This document shows positions 1-6,893 of a DNA stretch of 26,090 nucleotides, in pieces. The translations under genes and the position numbers were made by a program. A model generated the notes under the pieces. That model saw only the letters and a list, made by a program, of their open reading frames with translations. It was not told the origin of the DNA and did no database searches. Each line of letters begins with the position of its first letter. Within the stretch, counting starts at the first letter, position 1. The stretch spans positions 1 to 26,090 of the forward strand of contig JBNMOP010000031.1 of the NCBI GenBank assembly GCA_051275005.1, given 5' to 3'. The stretch comes from Eutrophobius sp051275005 (GTDB lineage Bacteria; Pseudomonadota; Gammaproteobacteria; Eutrophobiales; Eutrophobiaceae).

Positions 1-64
1 GGGCTACCGCATCGCGTTTGAAGTCTTCTGTATACTTCCGTCTTGTTCGTTTTTGTGTCGTCAT
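1..64 (-). CDS. IS3-family transposase OrfA, N-terminal fragment
   Basis: Translation from the ATG at 64 gives 21 residues, beginning MTTQKRTRRKYTEDFK and continuing RDAVA, before the window ends. The pattern K-Y-T/S-x-E/D-F-K-x-x-A-V is the characteristic start of IS3/IS911-type OrfA proteins, which carry the DNA-binding helix-turn-helix. The catalytic OrfB would lie outside the window. In this family OrfA and OrfB are normally joined by programmed -1 frameshifting; nothing of that is visible here. The call rests on a short but distinctive motif. Confidence 0.7.
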   Translation of the reverse strand, partial: MTTQKRTRRKYTEDFKRDAVA

Positions 65-127
65 CGTTCACCTCGTTTTGGCAGTTTACCGCCTTAACTC
101 GGTGTCCGGTATTAGTAGACCACTTCA
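1..127 (-). mobile_element. IS3-family insertion sequence, one end (cut by window edge)
   Basis: The minus strand reads from a putative terminal inverted repeat starting at 127 (TGAAGTGGTC...) through a leader into an OrfA start codon at 64. A terminus beginning TGAAGTGG followed 60-65 bases later by a basic helix-turn-helix OrfA is the usual arrangement of an IS3-family left end. Only this end lies in the window, so the element's length, its right end, its target duplication and whether it is intact cannot be judged. The exact terminal base (127) is inferred, not proven. Confidence 0.6.
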
Positions 128-234
128 CCTACCTCACCATTAAATTTCAATGGAAAATGATCTGGCAGGTTCATTACATACTTACTACTCTTATATAGCC
201 GATAGCCTGTCTCGTCATACTTAATCTCATCCAT
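112..234 (-). CDS. Very short ORF running into the IS end; possible truncated gene
   Basis: An ATG at 234 opens a 40-codon frame starting MDEIKYDETGYRLYK and ending at a TAA (112-114) that lies inside the putative IS terminal repeat. A stop codon sits two codons upstream, so this is the whole frame. The C-terminal part (LPDHFPLKFNGEVGEVV) faintly recalls the LP-x-x-F-x-F-x-G-x-E-V pattern of AbrB/VapB-type antitoxins, but this is too weak to name it. The IS may have cut the 3' end of a gene, or the frame may be chance. No convincing ribosome binding site is seen. Confidence 0.2.
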   Translation of the reverse strand: MDEIKYDETGYRLYKSSKYVMNLPDHFPLKFNGEVGEVVY

Positions 235-332
235 AACCTAGCATACCTCAACTGGGTGATTACAGGCTATGAGTTGAGAGCTATGCTTACCTTGTTAATA
301 CCAGAATAGAGGCGACTGTTTGACGCCAGAGT

Positions 333-356
333 AGGTATGACCGCCCTCAGAGATGG
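333..356. repeat. 24-base direct repeat, copy 1
   Basis: The bases AGGTATGACCGCCCTCAGAG plus ATGG match those at 865-888 in 22 of 24 positions, in the same orientation. The two copies flank the small ORF at 461-703. This copy lacks the following G-rich arm and T-run that make the second copy part of a terminator-like hairpin. Confidence 0.6.
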
Positions 357-437
357 TTGATATTCAATTCTTTAAGGGTCTGACACCAACAAAGCACGCT
401 TCCCATTTGAAGCTATAGACGTATGGATTCTGGGTGC

Positions 438-461
438 AAACGTCTTTACATCAAGACGTTT
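438..461. other. Perfect 9-bp inverted repeat at the 3' end of the small ORF
   Basis: AAACGTCTT (438-446) and AAGACGTTT (453-461) pair perfectly around a 6-base loop. The hairpin touches the TGA stop (461-463) of the minus-strand gene next to it. No T-run follows on either strand, so it is not a standard intrinsic terminator; an mRNA 3'-end stabilising hairpin is possible. Confidence 0.45.
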
Positions 462-703
462 CAGCAATTAACGCCCGGTTGATTACAATATTCATCATTA
501 TCCTGATTATGCACGCCGTCGTTTTCATCTGGATTTTCTCCTGCTGTCGTAATCTTTTCCATCACATCATTAACTAATTCTGTTCCCTTATCAATGGCAC
601 CTGAATACCAAAGTACAAAAACTATAACTGCTACCACACCGACACCAATCGCAATCCCTGTGTATGTAAATCCACCCTGATATTGCTTGTTTATTATTTT
701 CAT
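461..703 (-). CDS. Small single-span membrane protein with prepilin-like N-terminus
   Basis: This 80-residue protein is not a family I recognise. It opens with a short basic leader (MKIINKQYQGG) followed by F-T-Y-T-G and one hydrophobic span to about residue 34, much as in type IV prepilins, but there is no Glu at +5 after the glycine. The rest is a short acidic, Asn/Asp-rich tail ending C-N-Q-P-G-V-N-C, which could close a small disulfide loop outside the membrane. A G-rich ribosome binding site (AGGGGGT, 712-718) lies 8 bases before the ATG. The gene sits alone between two 24-base direct repeats in the accessory strip. Expression looks plausible; a function in pili is only a guess from the N-terminus. 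Confidence 0.55.
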   Translation of the reverse strand: MKIINKQYQGGFTYTGIAIGVGVVAVIVFVLWYSGAIDKGTELVNDVMEKITTAGENPDENDGVHNQDNDEYCNQPGVNC

Positions 704-864
704 TTCTTAATACCCCCTATGTTGAAATCTTATCAATTTATGGTGAAAATTTGCACTTTGATCCCGACTTCCTATACCACATTTTACCACAATATATTAT
801 GCAAGGTTGCTATGATCACCCCGTCAATATTTGATAACAAGGTATGCCTAGGTAATACTGTGAC

Positions 865-888
865 AGGTATAACCGCCCTCAGAAATGG
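865..888. repeat. 24-base direct repeat, copy 2
   Basis: Matches 333-356 in 22 of 24 positions. Here the repeat overlaps a hairpin with a downstream T-run, described separately as a terminator. Confidence 0.6.
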
Positions 889-898
889 GGGCTTTTTT
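875..898 (+). terminator. Rho-independent terminator, plus strand, with no visible upstream gene
   Basis: GCCCTCA (875-881) pairs with TGGGGGC (886-892) through one G-U wobble around a GAAA tetraloop, and six T residues follow (893-898). This is a good intrinsic terminator on the plus strand. However, no plus-strand gene ends upstream of it; it lies between two minus-strand genes. It may be left over from a lost gene, end an unseen small RNA, or block antisense reading into the gene beyond. Confidence 0.6.
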
Positions 899-1253
899 AT
901 TCGGCTTCAAGTTTAAAGTCGAGTGATGTCACTTTTCCTCCGCCTTCTAGACCCCTTGGGGCTAAAGTTGATGCTAAAACTCCATTTGAAAGAATAATTC
1001 CAGAACCATTGAAAGCCGCGCTCAAGCCTTCCAGTTTAATTTTAATGCCGTCTGCAGAAAATTCAGAGAACGATTCGGGAGATATGTTCATTGATAGAGT
1101 AGGATAATTGTCCTCCGGATTATTGCTATCAAATCCCCACGTACCATATTGCACCCCATTTTTTGATAAAACATATTCATTGGCAACAATGCGTTCTACT
1201 TCCATAGTTTCGTTTTGAGCTATTACTTGCCCAATAAAATATACAGGAGCCAT
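897..1253 (-). CDS. Hypothetical beta-rich protein with possible N-terminal membrane anchor; start uncertain
   Basis: Downstream of the photolyase gene, this frame encodes about 118 residues from the ATG at 1253. The frame stays open upstream to an ATG at 1352, giving 151 residues but overlapping the end of phrB by 53 bases. Neither start has a good ribosome binding site, and the hydrophobic stretch (LSYGLFAFMAPVYFIGQVIA) begins before the 1253 ATG, so the 5' end may be damaged. The segment E-R-I-V-A-N-E-Y-V-L-S-K-N-G-V-Q-Y-G-T-W-G-F resembles a repeat seen in uncharacterised exported proteins (IVA-x-x-F-V-V-x-D-x-x-G-x-x-R). That likeness is from memory and weak. No function can be given. 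Confidence 0.4.
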   Translation of the reverse strand: MAPVYFIGQVIAQNETMEVERIVANEYVLSKNGVQYGTWGFDSNNPEDNYPTLSMNISPESFSEFSADGIKIKLEGLSAAFNGSGIILSNGVLASTLAPRGLEGGGKVTSLDFKLEAE

Positions 1254-1299
1254 GAATGCAAATAATCCATAACTTAAGCTAGGATGACCGGAAAGTATG

Positions 1300-2589
1300 T
1301 TATTGAGACAAGGCCGTTTTATAGACAGCAAGCGCCCGTTGTCTGGCATCACGATAGTCGATCATGGGTAGTGGATAATCAGCTGTATCAAATTCCGGCA
1401 CCCATTTCTTAATATATTTATATTCAGGGTCAAACTTCTTAATCTGGGTATCTGGATTAAAGATACGAAAATACGGCGCGGCATCACAACCTGAGCCGGC
1501 ACTCCACTGCCAGCCTCCTATATTATTTGCCATCTCATAATCCAGTAGTTCCTCAGCAAACCATTTCTCACCCCATCGCCAGTCGACAAGTAACAGCTTG
1601 CTCAAAAAGTTGGCAGTAATCATTCTGACTCGGTTATGCATATAACCAGTCTCCTTTAACTGGCGCATTCCCGCATCCACTATAGGAAAACCGGTTTTAC
1701 CATCGCACCATTTGTTAAATTCTTTTTTATTATTTCGCCAGGGAATGGCATCGTACTTCTCACGAAATGATTTTGAGGCCGTACGGGGAAAGTGAGAAAG
1801 TATCTGAATAAAAAACTCCCGCCAGATAAGCTGGTTGAGCCAGGTTTCATTCATATCCAACGCGATACTTATTACTGTCCTGATACTGATTGTTCCAAAC
1901 CGCAAGTGCGGTCCGATATAGCTGCTAGCATCTTCATGAGGATAGTCACGGGTCCTGTGATAGCGTTGTAATATGTCAGGCTCAAGACAGGGTTCTTCTA
2001 CACCATGTTCTACCTGCACAAACCCGATATCATTAAGATTCAGTAAGGATGCCGGTTTTTGTTTTTTAAACTGGTGACTTAAATCTTCGCTTGCATAATG
2101 TTCATACTGCACTTCACCTAATCTCTTTTTCCAGGCACGCATATAAGGGGTATATATAATGTATGGGGTATCGTCTTTTTTCAGGACCTCATTCGACTCA
2201 AAGATCACATGGTCCTTGATGAGTTCAAGTATGACGTTATTTTTTCTCAACAGGGTCTGAACCTGGGCGTCGCGTTTTACGGCATAAGGTTCGTAATCCT
2301 TGCATGCATACACACAATCAATCTGAAAGTCCTTAAGCAGCTGCCTGAAAATGTCTACCGGCTTACCATGAAACACAAGTAGCGTCCCGCCAGTACTTTC
2401 TATCTCGTTTTTTAAGTACTGGATTTTCTCATAGATAAAACTCACACGACGGTCATTTGTATCATTGAGTTTATCCAGGATATTGGTGTCAAAAATGAAG
2501 ATGGGGAGCGTTTCGCCAGATTGCAGCGCAGCAAACAGCGCCGCATTGTCTTCAAGCCTCAAGTCTCGTCTGAACCAGAATATATTCAT
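1300..2589 (-). CDS. phrB: Deoxyribodipyrimidine photo-lyase (class I cryptochrome/photolyase family)
   Basis: A flavoprotein of 429 residues that repairs UV-induced pyrimidine dimers in DNA using light. The N-terminal alpha/beta antenna domain starts with FWFRRDLRLEDN (4-15). The FAD-binding helical domain has WREFF (256-260), the GKTGFPIVDAGMRQL region (297-311), MHNRVRMITANFL (317-329) and GGWQW (358-362). The electron-transfer tryptophans of E. coli photolyase align with W284, W337 and W360, and its D372 with D350. One residue stands out: Q253 aligns with E. coli E274, which contacts the dimer. The E. coli antenna folate ligands (N108, E109) also look unconserved (YEPYAVKRD here), so another or no antenna cofactor may be used. 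It is slightly shorter than the 472-residue E. coli enzyme. The family call is firm; CPD specificity is inferred. Confidence 0.95.
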   Translation of the reverse strand: MNIFWFRRDLRLEDNAALFAALQSGETLPIFIFDTNILDKLNDTNDRRVSFIYEKIQYLKNEIESTGGTLLVFHGKPVDIFRQLLKDFQIDCVYACKDYEPYAVKRDAQVQTLLRKNNVILELIKDHVIFESNEVLKKDDTPYIIYTPYMRAWKKRLGEVQYEHYASEDLSHQFKKQKPASLLNLNDIGFVQVEHGVEEPCLEPDILQRYHRTRDYPHEDASSYIGPHLRFGTISIRTVISIALDMNETWLNQLIWREFFIQILSHFPRTASKSFREKYDAIPWRNNKKEFNKWCDGKTGFPIVDAGMRQLKETGYMHNRVRMITANFLSKLLLVDWRWGEKWFAEELLDYEMANNIGGWQWSAGSGCDAAPYFRIFNPDTQIKKFDPEYKYIKKWVPEFDTADYPLPMIDYRDARQRALAVYKTALSQ

Positions 2590-3165
2590 AATCCAACATT
2601 AATAATTAAGATTTACAAATTCACTATGCCACAAAGCACTCATTTTGCCCTTTATCATCTTAATTCACATCAATTTCACGTATTCTGTTACGGAATAAAG
2701 TGTATATTTTTCTAAGCTTAAAATAAATGGAAACCAAATTACAACATAACTCATTGCTTCTAATAGAAGATCATCATGAGTTTAAAAATTTAATCAAAAT
2801 ATGGCGAGGGCTATAACACGATTACGCTAGGGCAGGTTTATCCCCACCCCCTCCCATGGGAACTGGTGAGGAATATTAGTCGAAATTACTCTTGATTCTG
2901 TTTAGTACAATCCCCCGTTAGAGATTTAACGGGGGATTGTACTGGGAGTAGGGATAGGGGGTATCCCTATTACTAAGTGTAGTACAAAAATTAATATTGT
3001 TTGAGATTTCGTTACTTAAATTCATGGGGGACTGGTTGGAGAATTGGCTGCAACTAATGGCAACGATAAATAAGCCCACTTCTTTCACGTCGCACCACCA
3101 GTGCACCACTAGTAAAATTTTAGAGAATTAATTTTACTAAATACTCTGTAACCTATTGATTTAAT
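2590..3165. other. Gene-poor stretch between phrB and tRNA-Thr
   Basis: I find no supportable gene in these 576 bases. Short frames exist on both strands, including a minus-strand one at 2918-3109 that runs through the perfect hairpin and looks spurious. The AT-rich promoter region of phrB should lie at its left end, but no clear -35/-10 pair stands out. The notable content is the inverted repeat at 2904-2943 and, next to it (2952-2971), a small G-rich palindromic patch that can fold in two mutually exclusive ways. Confidence 0.6.
2904..2943. repeat. Perfect 17-bp inverted repeat (hairpin)
   Basis: AGTACAATCCCCCGTTA (2904-2920) and its exact complement TAACGGGGGATTGTACT (2927-2943) flank a 6-base spacer. 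No T-run follows on either strand, so it is not a typical intrinsic terminator. Candidates are a small non-autonomous repeat unit, a transposon end pair, or a structured RNA. It lies about 220 bases from the tRNA-Thr 3' end. Confidence 0.75.
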
Positions 3166-3241
<76 letters not shown>

Positions 3242-3645
3242 GTATAATTATGAAATCGCTATTCTAATTCTATTTATGATGTTTGCTACTATCTTCTAGA
3301 TTATTTTCCAGGCATTAAATTACAAATTTTCCCATGCGTAATCAGACCCAACTTACGATACCATCGTAATATCCACTTTATTATATGAATCAAAGGTTCT
3401 TCTCTCATCATGCTGTTTTTAACTAATATAACCGGGAATATTCGTATAATTTGGTGAATGAAGAGGTTGCAAAGTATAATTGAGCTCATCACTTGACTCA
3501 ATAACTAGCACTTCGCACATTGATAATGTTAACTGTTTCACGTTTATTTGACATAACTAAAAAATGATCACCGTTTATCTGGGAATTAGTACCATTTGTA
3601 CAATTTTTATTTCTTAACCACAACATAATTGCTATAGGTATCACT
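3242..3645. other. Intergenic region upstream of the pilus operon
   Basis: This region should carry the promoters of tRNA-Thr (leftward) and the pilin operon (rightward). A TTGACA occurs at 3548-3553 but no good -10 follows at the right spacing. No sigma-54 signature (GG-N10-GC) of the sort used by major pilin genes is evident. Minus-strand frames at 3301-3501 and 3498-3710 have no credible start signals or recognisable products, and I regard them as chance. A weak AGG at 3636-3638 lies before the pilE ATG. Confidence 0.5.
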
Positions 3646-4059
3646 ATGAAAAAACATAAAGGCTTTACTCTAATTGAACTTATGATAGTAGTCGCGATAG
3701 TTGCAATCATTTCTGCGGTTGCAATTCCTGCTTATTCAAGCCAATCAAGAAAGGCAAAACGCTCCGATGCACAGCAGTTAATGCTGGATGCAGCCAACCG
3801 TCAGCAACAATATTTATTAGATGCACGTCAATATACGACATCTTTTGCTGCACTTAACGTAACTAAAGACGGCTGGACATGCGACGCAACAGACTGTGAC
3901 AATAATTTTTATATAATAACCATGACAAACATCAATACAGCAACCCCGCCTACGTTTATGATTACGGCCACTGCTCAAGCGGGCAGCCAGCTAGTAGATG
4001 GGAATATAACCCTCAGCAGTACCGGGGCAAAAACTCTTAATAGTAATTCAGGCTGGTAG
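3646..4059 (+). CDS. pilE: Type IV minor pilin, PilE-like
   Basis: A 137-residue prepilin with a six-residue leader (MKKHKG) followed by FTLIELMIVVAIVAI. This is the class III signal cut by the PilD peptidase after Gly6, with Glu5 of the mature protein present. The N-terminal helix (mature residues 1 to about 50) is followed by a small C-terminal globular part containing W-T-C-D-A-T-D-C-D-N-N-F-Y, a short Cys pair typical of PilE-type minor pilins. It is the first gene of the operon, 41 bases before the FimT-like gene; in P. aeruginosa pilE comes last, after pilY1. Minor pilins form the pilus-tip priming complex in the inner membrane. Whether this is a minor pilin or a PilA-like subunit rests on the gene neighbourhood. 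Confidence 0.85.
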   Translation: MKKHKGFTLIELMIVVAIVAIISAVAIPAYSSQSRKAKRSDAQQLMLDAANRQQQYLLDARQYTTSFAALNVTKDGWTCDATDCDNNFYIITMTNINTATPPTFMITATAQAGSQLVDGNITLSSTGAKTLNSNSGW

Positions 4060-4100
4060 TATGGCTCATTCAATCATTAATCCTGCCGATTTATTCTGAA

Positions 4101-4637
4101 ATGATTAATTTATTAAATCGAAAATTAACCCGACGCAGATCTCAGTCTGGTTTTACCCTCATAGAGTTGATGTTGGCGGTAACTATTGTTGGAATACTGG
4201 CTGCCGCTGCATTACCAGAAATGAAATTTGCGCTTGATAACTCAAAAGTTAGAACTGTTTCCACAGAGATCCATACCAGTTTGTTACTGGCCCGCAGCGA
4301 GGCCATAAAACGTAACAGTAATGTCTCACTAAATCGTACAGGTGCGACCTGGCTGAGTGGTTGGACAGTGCAGACAGGATTAACGGTGTTACCTAATGGA
4401 CAACTAGATGCATTCTCCGGGTCAACCGTGGAATGTTGGACCAACACAGGTGGAACTGTGGCATGCGGTACTGTCTTGATATTTGAACGGTCCGGTCGTT
4501 CTTCGTCCTACATCGAATTTAGGATTTATAATGGTTCAAACTTAAGTATCCCCATGCGCTGCGTACGAGTCAGCCTGAGTGGGCGACCTGGGGTTACATT
4601 AGATAAAAACTCCGATCCAACAGATGGATGTAATTGA
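4101..4637 (+). CDS. fimT: Type IV minor pilin of the GspH/FimT/FimU family
   Basis: A 178-residue prepilin. The leader MINLLNRKLTRRRSQSG is basic and long (17 residues), followed by FTLIELMLAVTIVGILAAA with Glu5. The segment after the helix (STEIHTSLLLARSEAIKRN) is the hallmark of the GspH/FimT domain, and the chain ends in a small beta-rich part with three C-terminal-half cysteines plus one near the end (RCVRVSLSGRPG...DGC). FimU in P. aeruginosa and FimT in other naturally competent species are the nearest characterised members. They act in pilus priming, and FimT also binds DNA in some species. The stop codon is directly followed by pilV, so the two are likely translated together. FimT and FimU cannot be separated by eye. 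Confidence 0.85.
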   Translation: MINLLNRKLTRRRSQSGFTLIELMLAVTIVGILAAAALPEMKFALDNSKVRTVSTEIHTSLLLARSEAIKRNSNVSLNRTGATWLSGWTVQTGLTVLPNGQLDAFSGSTVECWTNTGGTVACGTVLIFERSGRSSSYIEFRIYNGSNLSIPMRCVRVSLSGRPGVTLDKNSDPTDGCN

Positions 4638-4639
4638 AT

Positions 4640-5260
4640 ATGTACATATCTTGCCATACAAATAACAAGGGCTTTTCAATGGTTGAGGTAATGGTAACCC
4701 TGCTCATTATCCTTGTTGGCCTGCTAGGAATTGCCGGACTGCAGATGCGAGCACAGATCTCGGAGATGGAAGCCTATCAACGAGCACAGGCATTAATTTT
4801 TATGTCTGATATTGTAGATCGTATTAATGTAAATCGTTCTACGGTCAACTGCTTTCAAATCACATCCAATACAACCAATGGTACACCCTATATAGGTACC
4901 GCAGGTACTGGCCATTTTGGGACACCAGCCTGCATAGCCAGTACATCAGCCTATAATACACAGGCAGACGCAACCTTGATATTACTGAACAACCAGCTTA
5001 CTGGAACTGCCGAAACACTCGCTGGTGCTGATATTACTAATGTGGGTGCCATGACGGGCGCCAGGGCGTGTATTAGTTATGATAATACCGACCTCATTAA
5101 CAGCGTGGCAGGAACAGGGCCTTATACAGTAATTATCACCTGGCAAGGTATGACCAACCTCATTGCCCCAACCAACATGAATTGTGCGGTCGGCGAATAC
5201 GGTGATGAAACCAGACGTCGGGCGGTCTCTACTACCCTGCGTTTAGGCTCCTTACTCTAA
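4640..5260 (+). CDS. pilV: Type IV pilus modification protein PilV (minor pilin)
   Basis: From the ATG at 4640 this is a 206-residue prepilin with leader MYISCHTNNKG and then FSMVEVMVTLLIILVGLLGIAG, the PilV hallmark with Glu5 and a glycine-rich helix. L-Q-M-R-A-Q-I-S-E-M-E-A-Y-Q-R-A-Q-A follows, as in PilV relatives. A TTG at 4634 in the same frame would overlap the fimT stop; I prefer the ATG, just past it. Four later cysteines lie in the globular domain. PilV with PilW, PilX and FimU forms the tip complex that carries PilY1. Its stop (TAA) overlaps the pilW ATG by one base, which indicates translational coupling. Confidence 0.9.
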   Translation: MYISCHTNNKGFSMVEVMVTLLIILVGLLGIAGLQMRAQISEMEAYQRAQALIFMSDIVDRINVNRSTVNCFQITSNTTNGTPYIGTAGTGHFGTPACIASTSAYNTQADATLILLNNQLTGTAETLAGADITNVGAMTGARACISYDNTDLINSVAGTGPYTVIITWQGMTNLIAPTNMNCAVGEYGDETRRRAVSTTLRLGSLL

Positions 5261-6417
5261 TGATTAAAAACATGAAATTAATTAACACAAATTATAGAAA
5301 TCATTTTGGTCTTTCACTGATAGAGCTAATGGTAGCCATAACAATTGGTTCATTGTTGATGCTTGGGCTAACCACCACTTTTAAGAATTCGAGTGATACA
5401 CAACGTGAATTAGAGAAATCCGGGAGATTGGTTGAGAACGGAAGATATGCCATTGATATTGTCACATCAAACATCCATCACACGGGATTTTATGGTCAGT
5501 ATTTTGAAGCACTCGCCACCCCCGCCGCCTTACCTGACCCATGTGAAGTTGCAACTGCCAATACAACCTTGCTTAAGGCTGCTCTGGCTATGCCTATACA
5601 GGGCTATACCGCGGCGAGTCTGACTGCCAGACCGGTTATCACTGCCACTAGCTGTGATGACCAGGGTTTATTACCTACTACAGCGCCTTTTAATAACACA
5701 GTTGGATCGGATATTTTTGTCGTTCGTCGTGCAAGTACGGATGTATTTACTGGCACAATAGCAGCAGCAGATGCAGACCGAGTCTACATCCAATCCAATG
5801 CCCGAGAAGCACAACTGCTCCTGGGGGTGTCGGGGACCACCATAAACGATACCACTACCGTGGATGCCGCAACCACACCACTCGAGAAATATGTTCATGA
5901 TGACGCCGATGAACAAGATGCCGAAACCTATGAATATAATGTTCACGTATATTTTGTTGCCCCTTGTAGTTTTGGAACAGGTACAAGTCCGGATGGCACT
6001 TGCACAGCATCGGATGATGCTATACCTACCTTAAAAAGACTGGAACTTTCGACTAATGGGACGGCTACACAAATGGACATCGTGCCATTGGTGGAAGGCG
6101 TAGAGTATATGAAAGTTTCTTATGGAATTGATACCAGCCCAGCAACCATTAATCTTACAACAGGGTTTGCCGGGGATGGTATACCGGATTCTTATGTGAC
6201 TACCCCCACACTTGCCCAATGGCAACTCGTCGTCTCCGTCAGGCTCCATTTCCTGATCAGAGCGACAGAAGCTACCACTGGATTTAGTGACGCTAAACAA
6301 TATAACTTTAGCTCACTCGGTCTCAGCTTAGGTCCGTTTAATGATACGTTTAAACGGCATGTGTATTTAACCGAAATTCGTCCCATGAATCTTTCAGGCA
6401 GAAGGGAGCAACCATAA
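5260..6417 (+). CDS. pilW: Type IV pilus assembly protein PilW (minor pilin)
   Basis: 385 residues. The prepilin leader ends at Gly17 (HFG), followed by LSLIELMVAITIGSLLMLGLTT with Glu5. Next comes E-K-S-G-R-L-V-E-N-G-R-Y-A, a stretch shared by PilW proteins. The large globular part (about residues 80-385) is beta-rich and ends with the PilW-like Y-L-T-E-I-R-P-M-N-L-S. The length is within the usual PilW range. Its start overlaps the end of pilV (TAATG) and its stop overlaps the pilX start in the same way (TAATG), so pilV-W-X form a tightly coupled block. The product is an inner-membrane minor pilin that joins the tip complex. Confidence 0.9.
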   Translation: MIKNMKLINTNYRNHFGLSLIELMVAITIGSLLMLGLTTTFKNSSDTQRELEKSGRLVENGRYAIDIVTSNIHHTGFYGQYFEALATPAALPDPCEVATANTTLLKAALAMPIQGYTAASLTARPVITATSCDDQGLLPTTAPFNNTVGSDIFVVRRASTDVFTGTIAAADADRVYIQSNAREAQLLLGVSGTTINDTTTVDAATTPLEKYVHDDADEQDAETYEYNVHVYFVAPCSFGTGTSPDGTCTASDDAIPTLKRLELSTNGTATQMDIVPLVEGVEYMKVSYGIDTSPATINLTTGFAGDGIPDSYVTTPTLAQWQLVVSVRLHFLIRATEATTGFSDAKQYNFSSLGLSLGPFNDTFKRHVYLTEIRPMNLSGRREQP

Positions 6418-6860
6418 TGCGATTAAGAATAAGTCAAACTGGGGCAACATTATTTGTAGCGTTGATCTTTCTATTGATCATGACACTTTTTGCTATTTCA
6501 TCTATAAATATGAGTTCTGTCAATCTCAGAATTATTGGCAATATGCAGGCTGTAAAATATATGGATGCCGCCGCACAAGAAGCCATAGAGCAAAAAATAG
6601 GCGACAGTGCTAACTTTGGCACAGCTGTGGCTGCAAGCAGCATCATTTCCACTATCAGCGGAACAGATTTTACGGTAAATGTCGATGCTCCGGATTGCAT
6701 TGATAGCCAGACTGCTAGTGGTTATAGCGCCGTGGCTGAAAATATTATTCCCGAGGACAACACATGGGAACTGGTCGCCAGAGTCACAGATAATGTCACT
6801 GGGGCCACCTCAACTATCCATCAGGGCGTTGAGATGCGTATGCTCGCAGGCAACTGTTAA
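6417..6860 (+). CDS. pilX: Type IV pilus assembly protein PilX (minor pilin)
   Basis: 147 residues. The N-terminus MRLRISQTG-ATLFVALIFLLIMTLFAISS is the PilX-N signature: a glycine before the cleavage point, a long hydrophobic helix and no Glu at position 5. I understand this absence to be usual in the family, so it is not a defect. S-V-N-L-R-I-I-G-N-M-Q after the helix is also typical. The globular domain is small, with a Cys near the middle (D-C-I-D) and one at the very end (G-N-C). PilX is thought to interact closely with PilY1, which is encoded 33 bases downstream. Start and stop overlaps with pilW support coupling. Confidence 0.88.
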   Translation: MRLRISQTGATLFVALIFLLIMTLFAISSINMSSVNLRIIGNMQAVKYMDAAAQEAIEQKIGDSANFGTAVAASSIISTISGTDFTVNVDAPDCIDSQTASGYSAVAENIIPEDNTWELVARVTDNVTGATSTIHQGVEMRMLAGNC

Positions 6861-6893
6861 CTTATACTTTTAAGAGTGATCTGGAGATCTATC

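Noticed and set aside
333..888. Integron cassette bounded by attC sites
   Set aside because: The 24-base repeats lack the paired RYYYAAC/GTTRRRY core sites and long imperfect palindrome of attC.
2918..3109. Minus-strand frame of 63 codons overlapping the perfect hairpin
   Set aside because: No ribosome binding site, no recognisable product, and it runs through a 17-bp inverted repeat; likely chance.
2958..3130. Plus-strand frame containing L-K-F-M-G-D-W-L-E-N-W-L, faintly like a hemerythrin tail or an integrase piece
   Set aside because: Too short, no proper start, and the likeness does not extend over the iron-binding or catalytic residues.
3480..3645. Sigma-54 promoter before pilE
   Set aside because: No GG-N10-GC element with the expected flanks; minor-pilin operons often use other control.
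3301..3710. Two minus-strand frames upstream of and into pilE
   Set aside because: No start signals or family features; one is antisense to the pilin leader.
6876..6893. GTG start for pilY1 giving six extra residues
   Set aside because: GGAGA is well placed for the ATG at 6894, and the signal peptide starts properly there.
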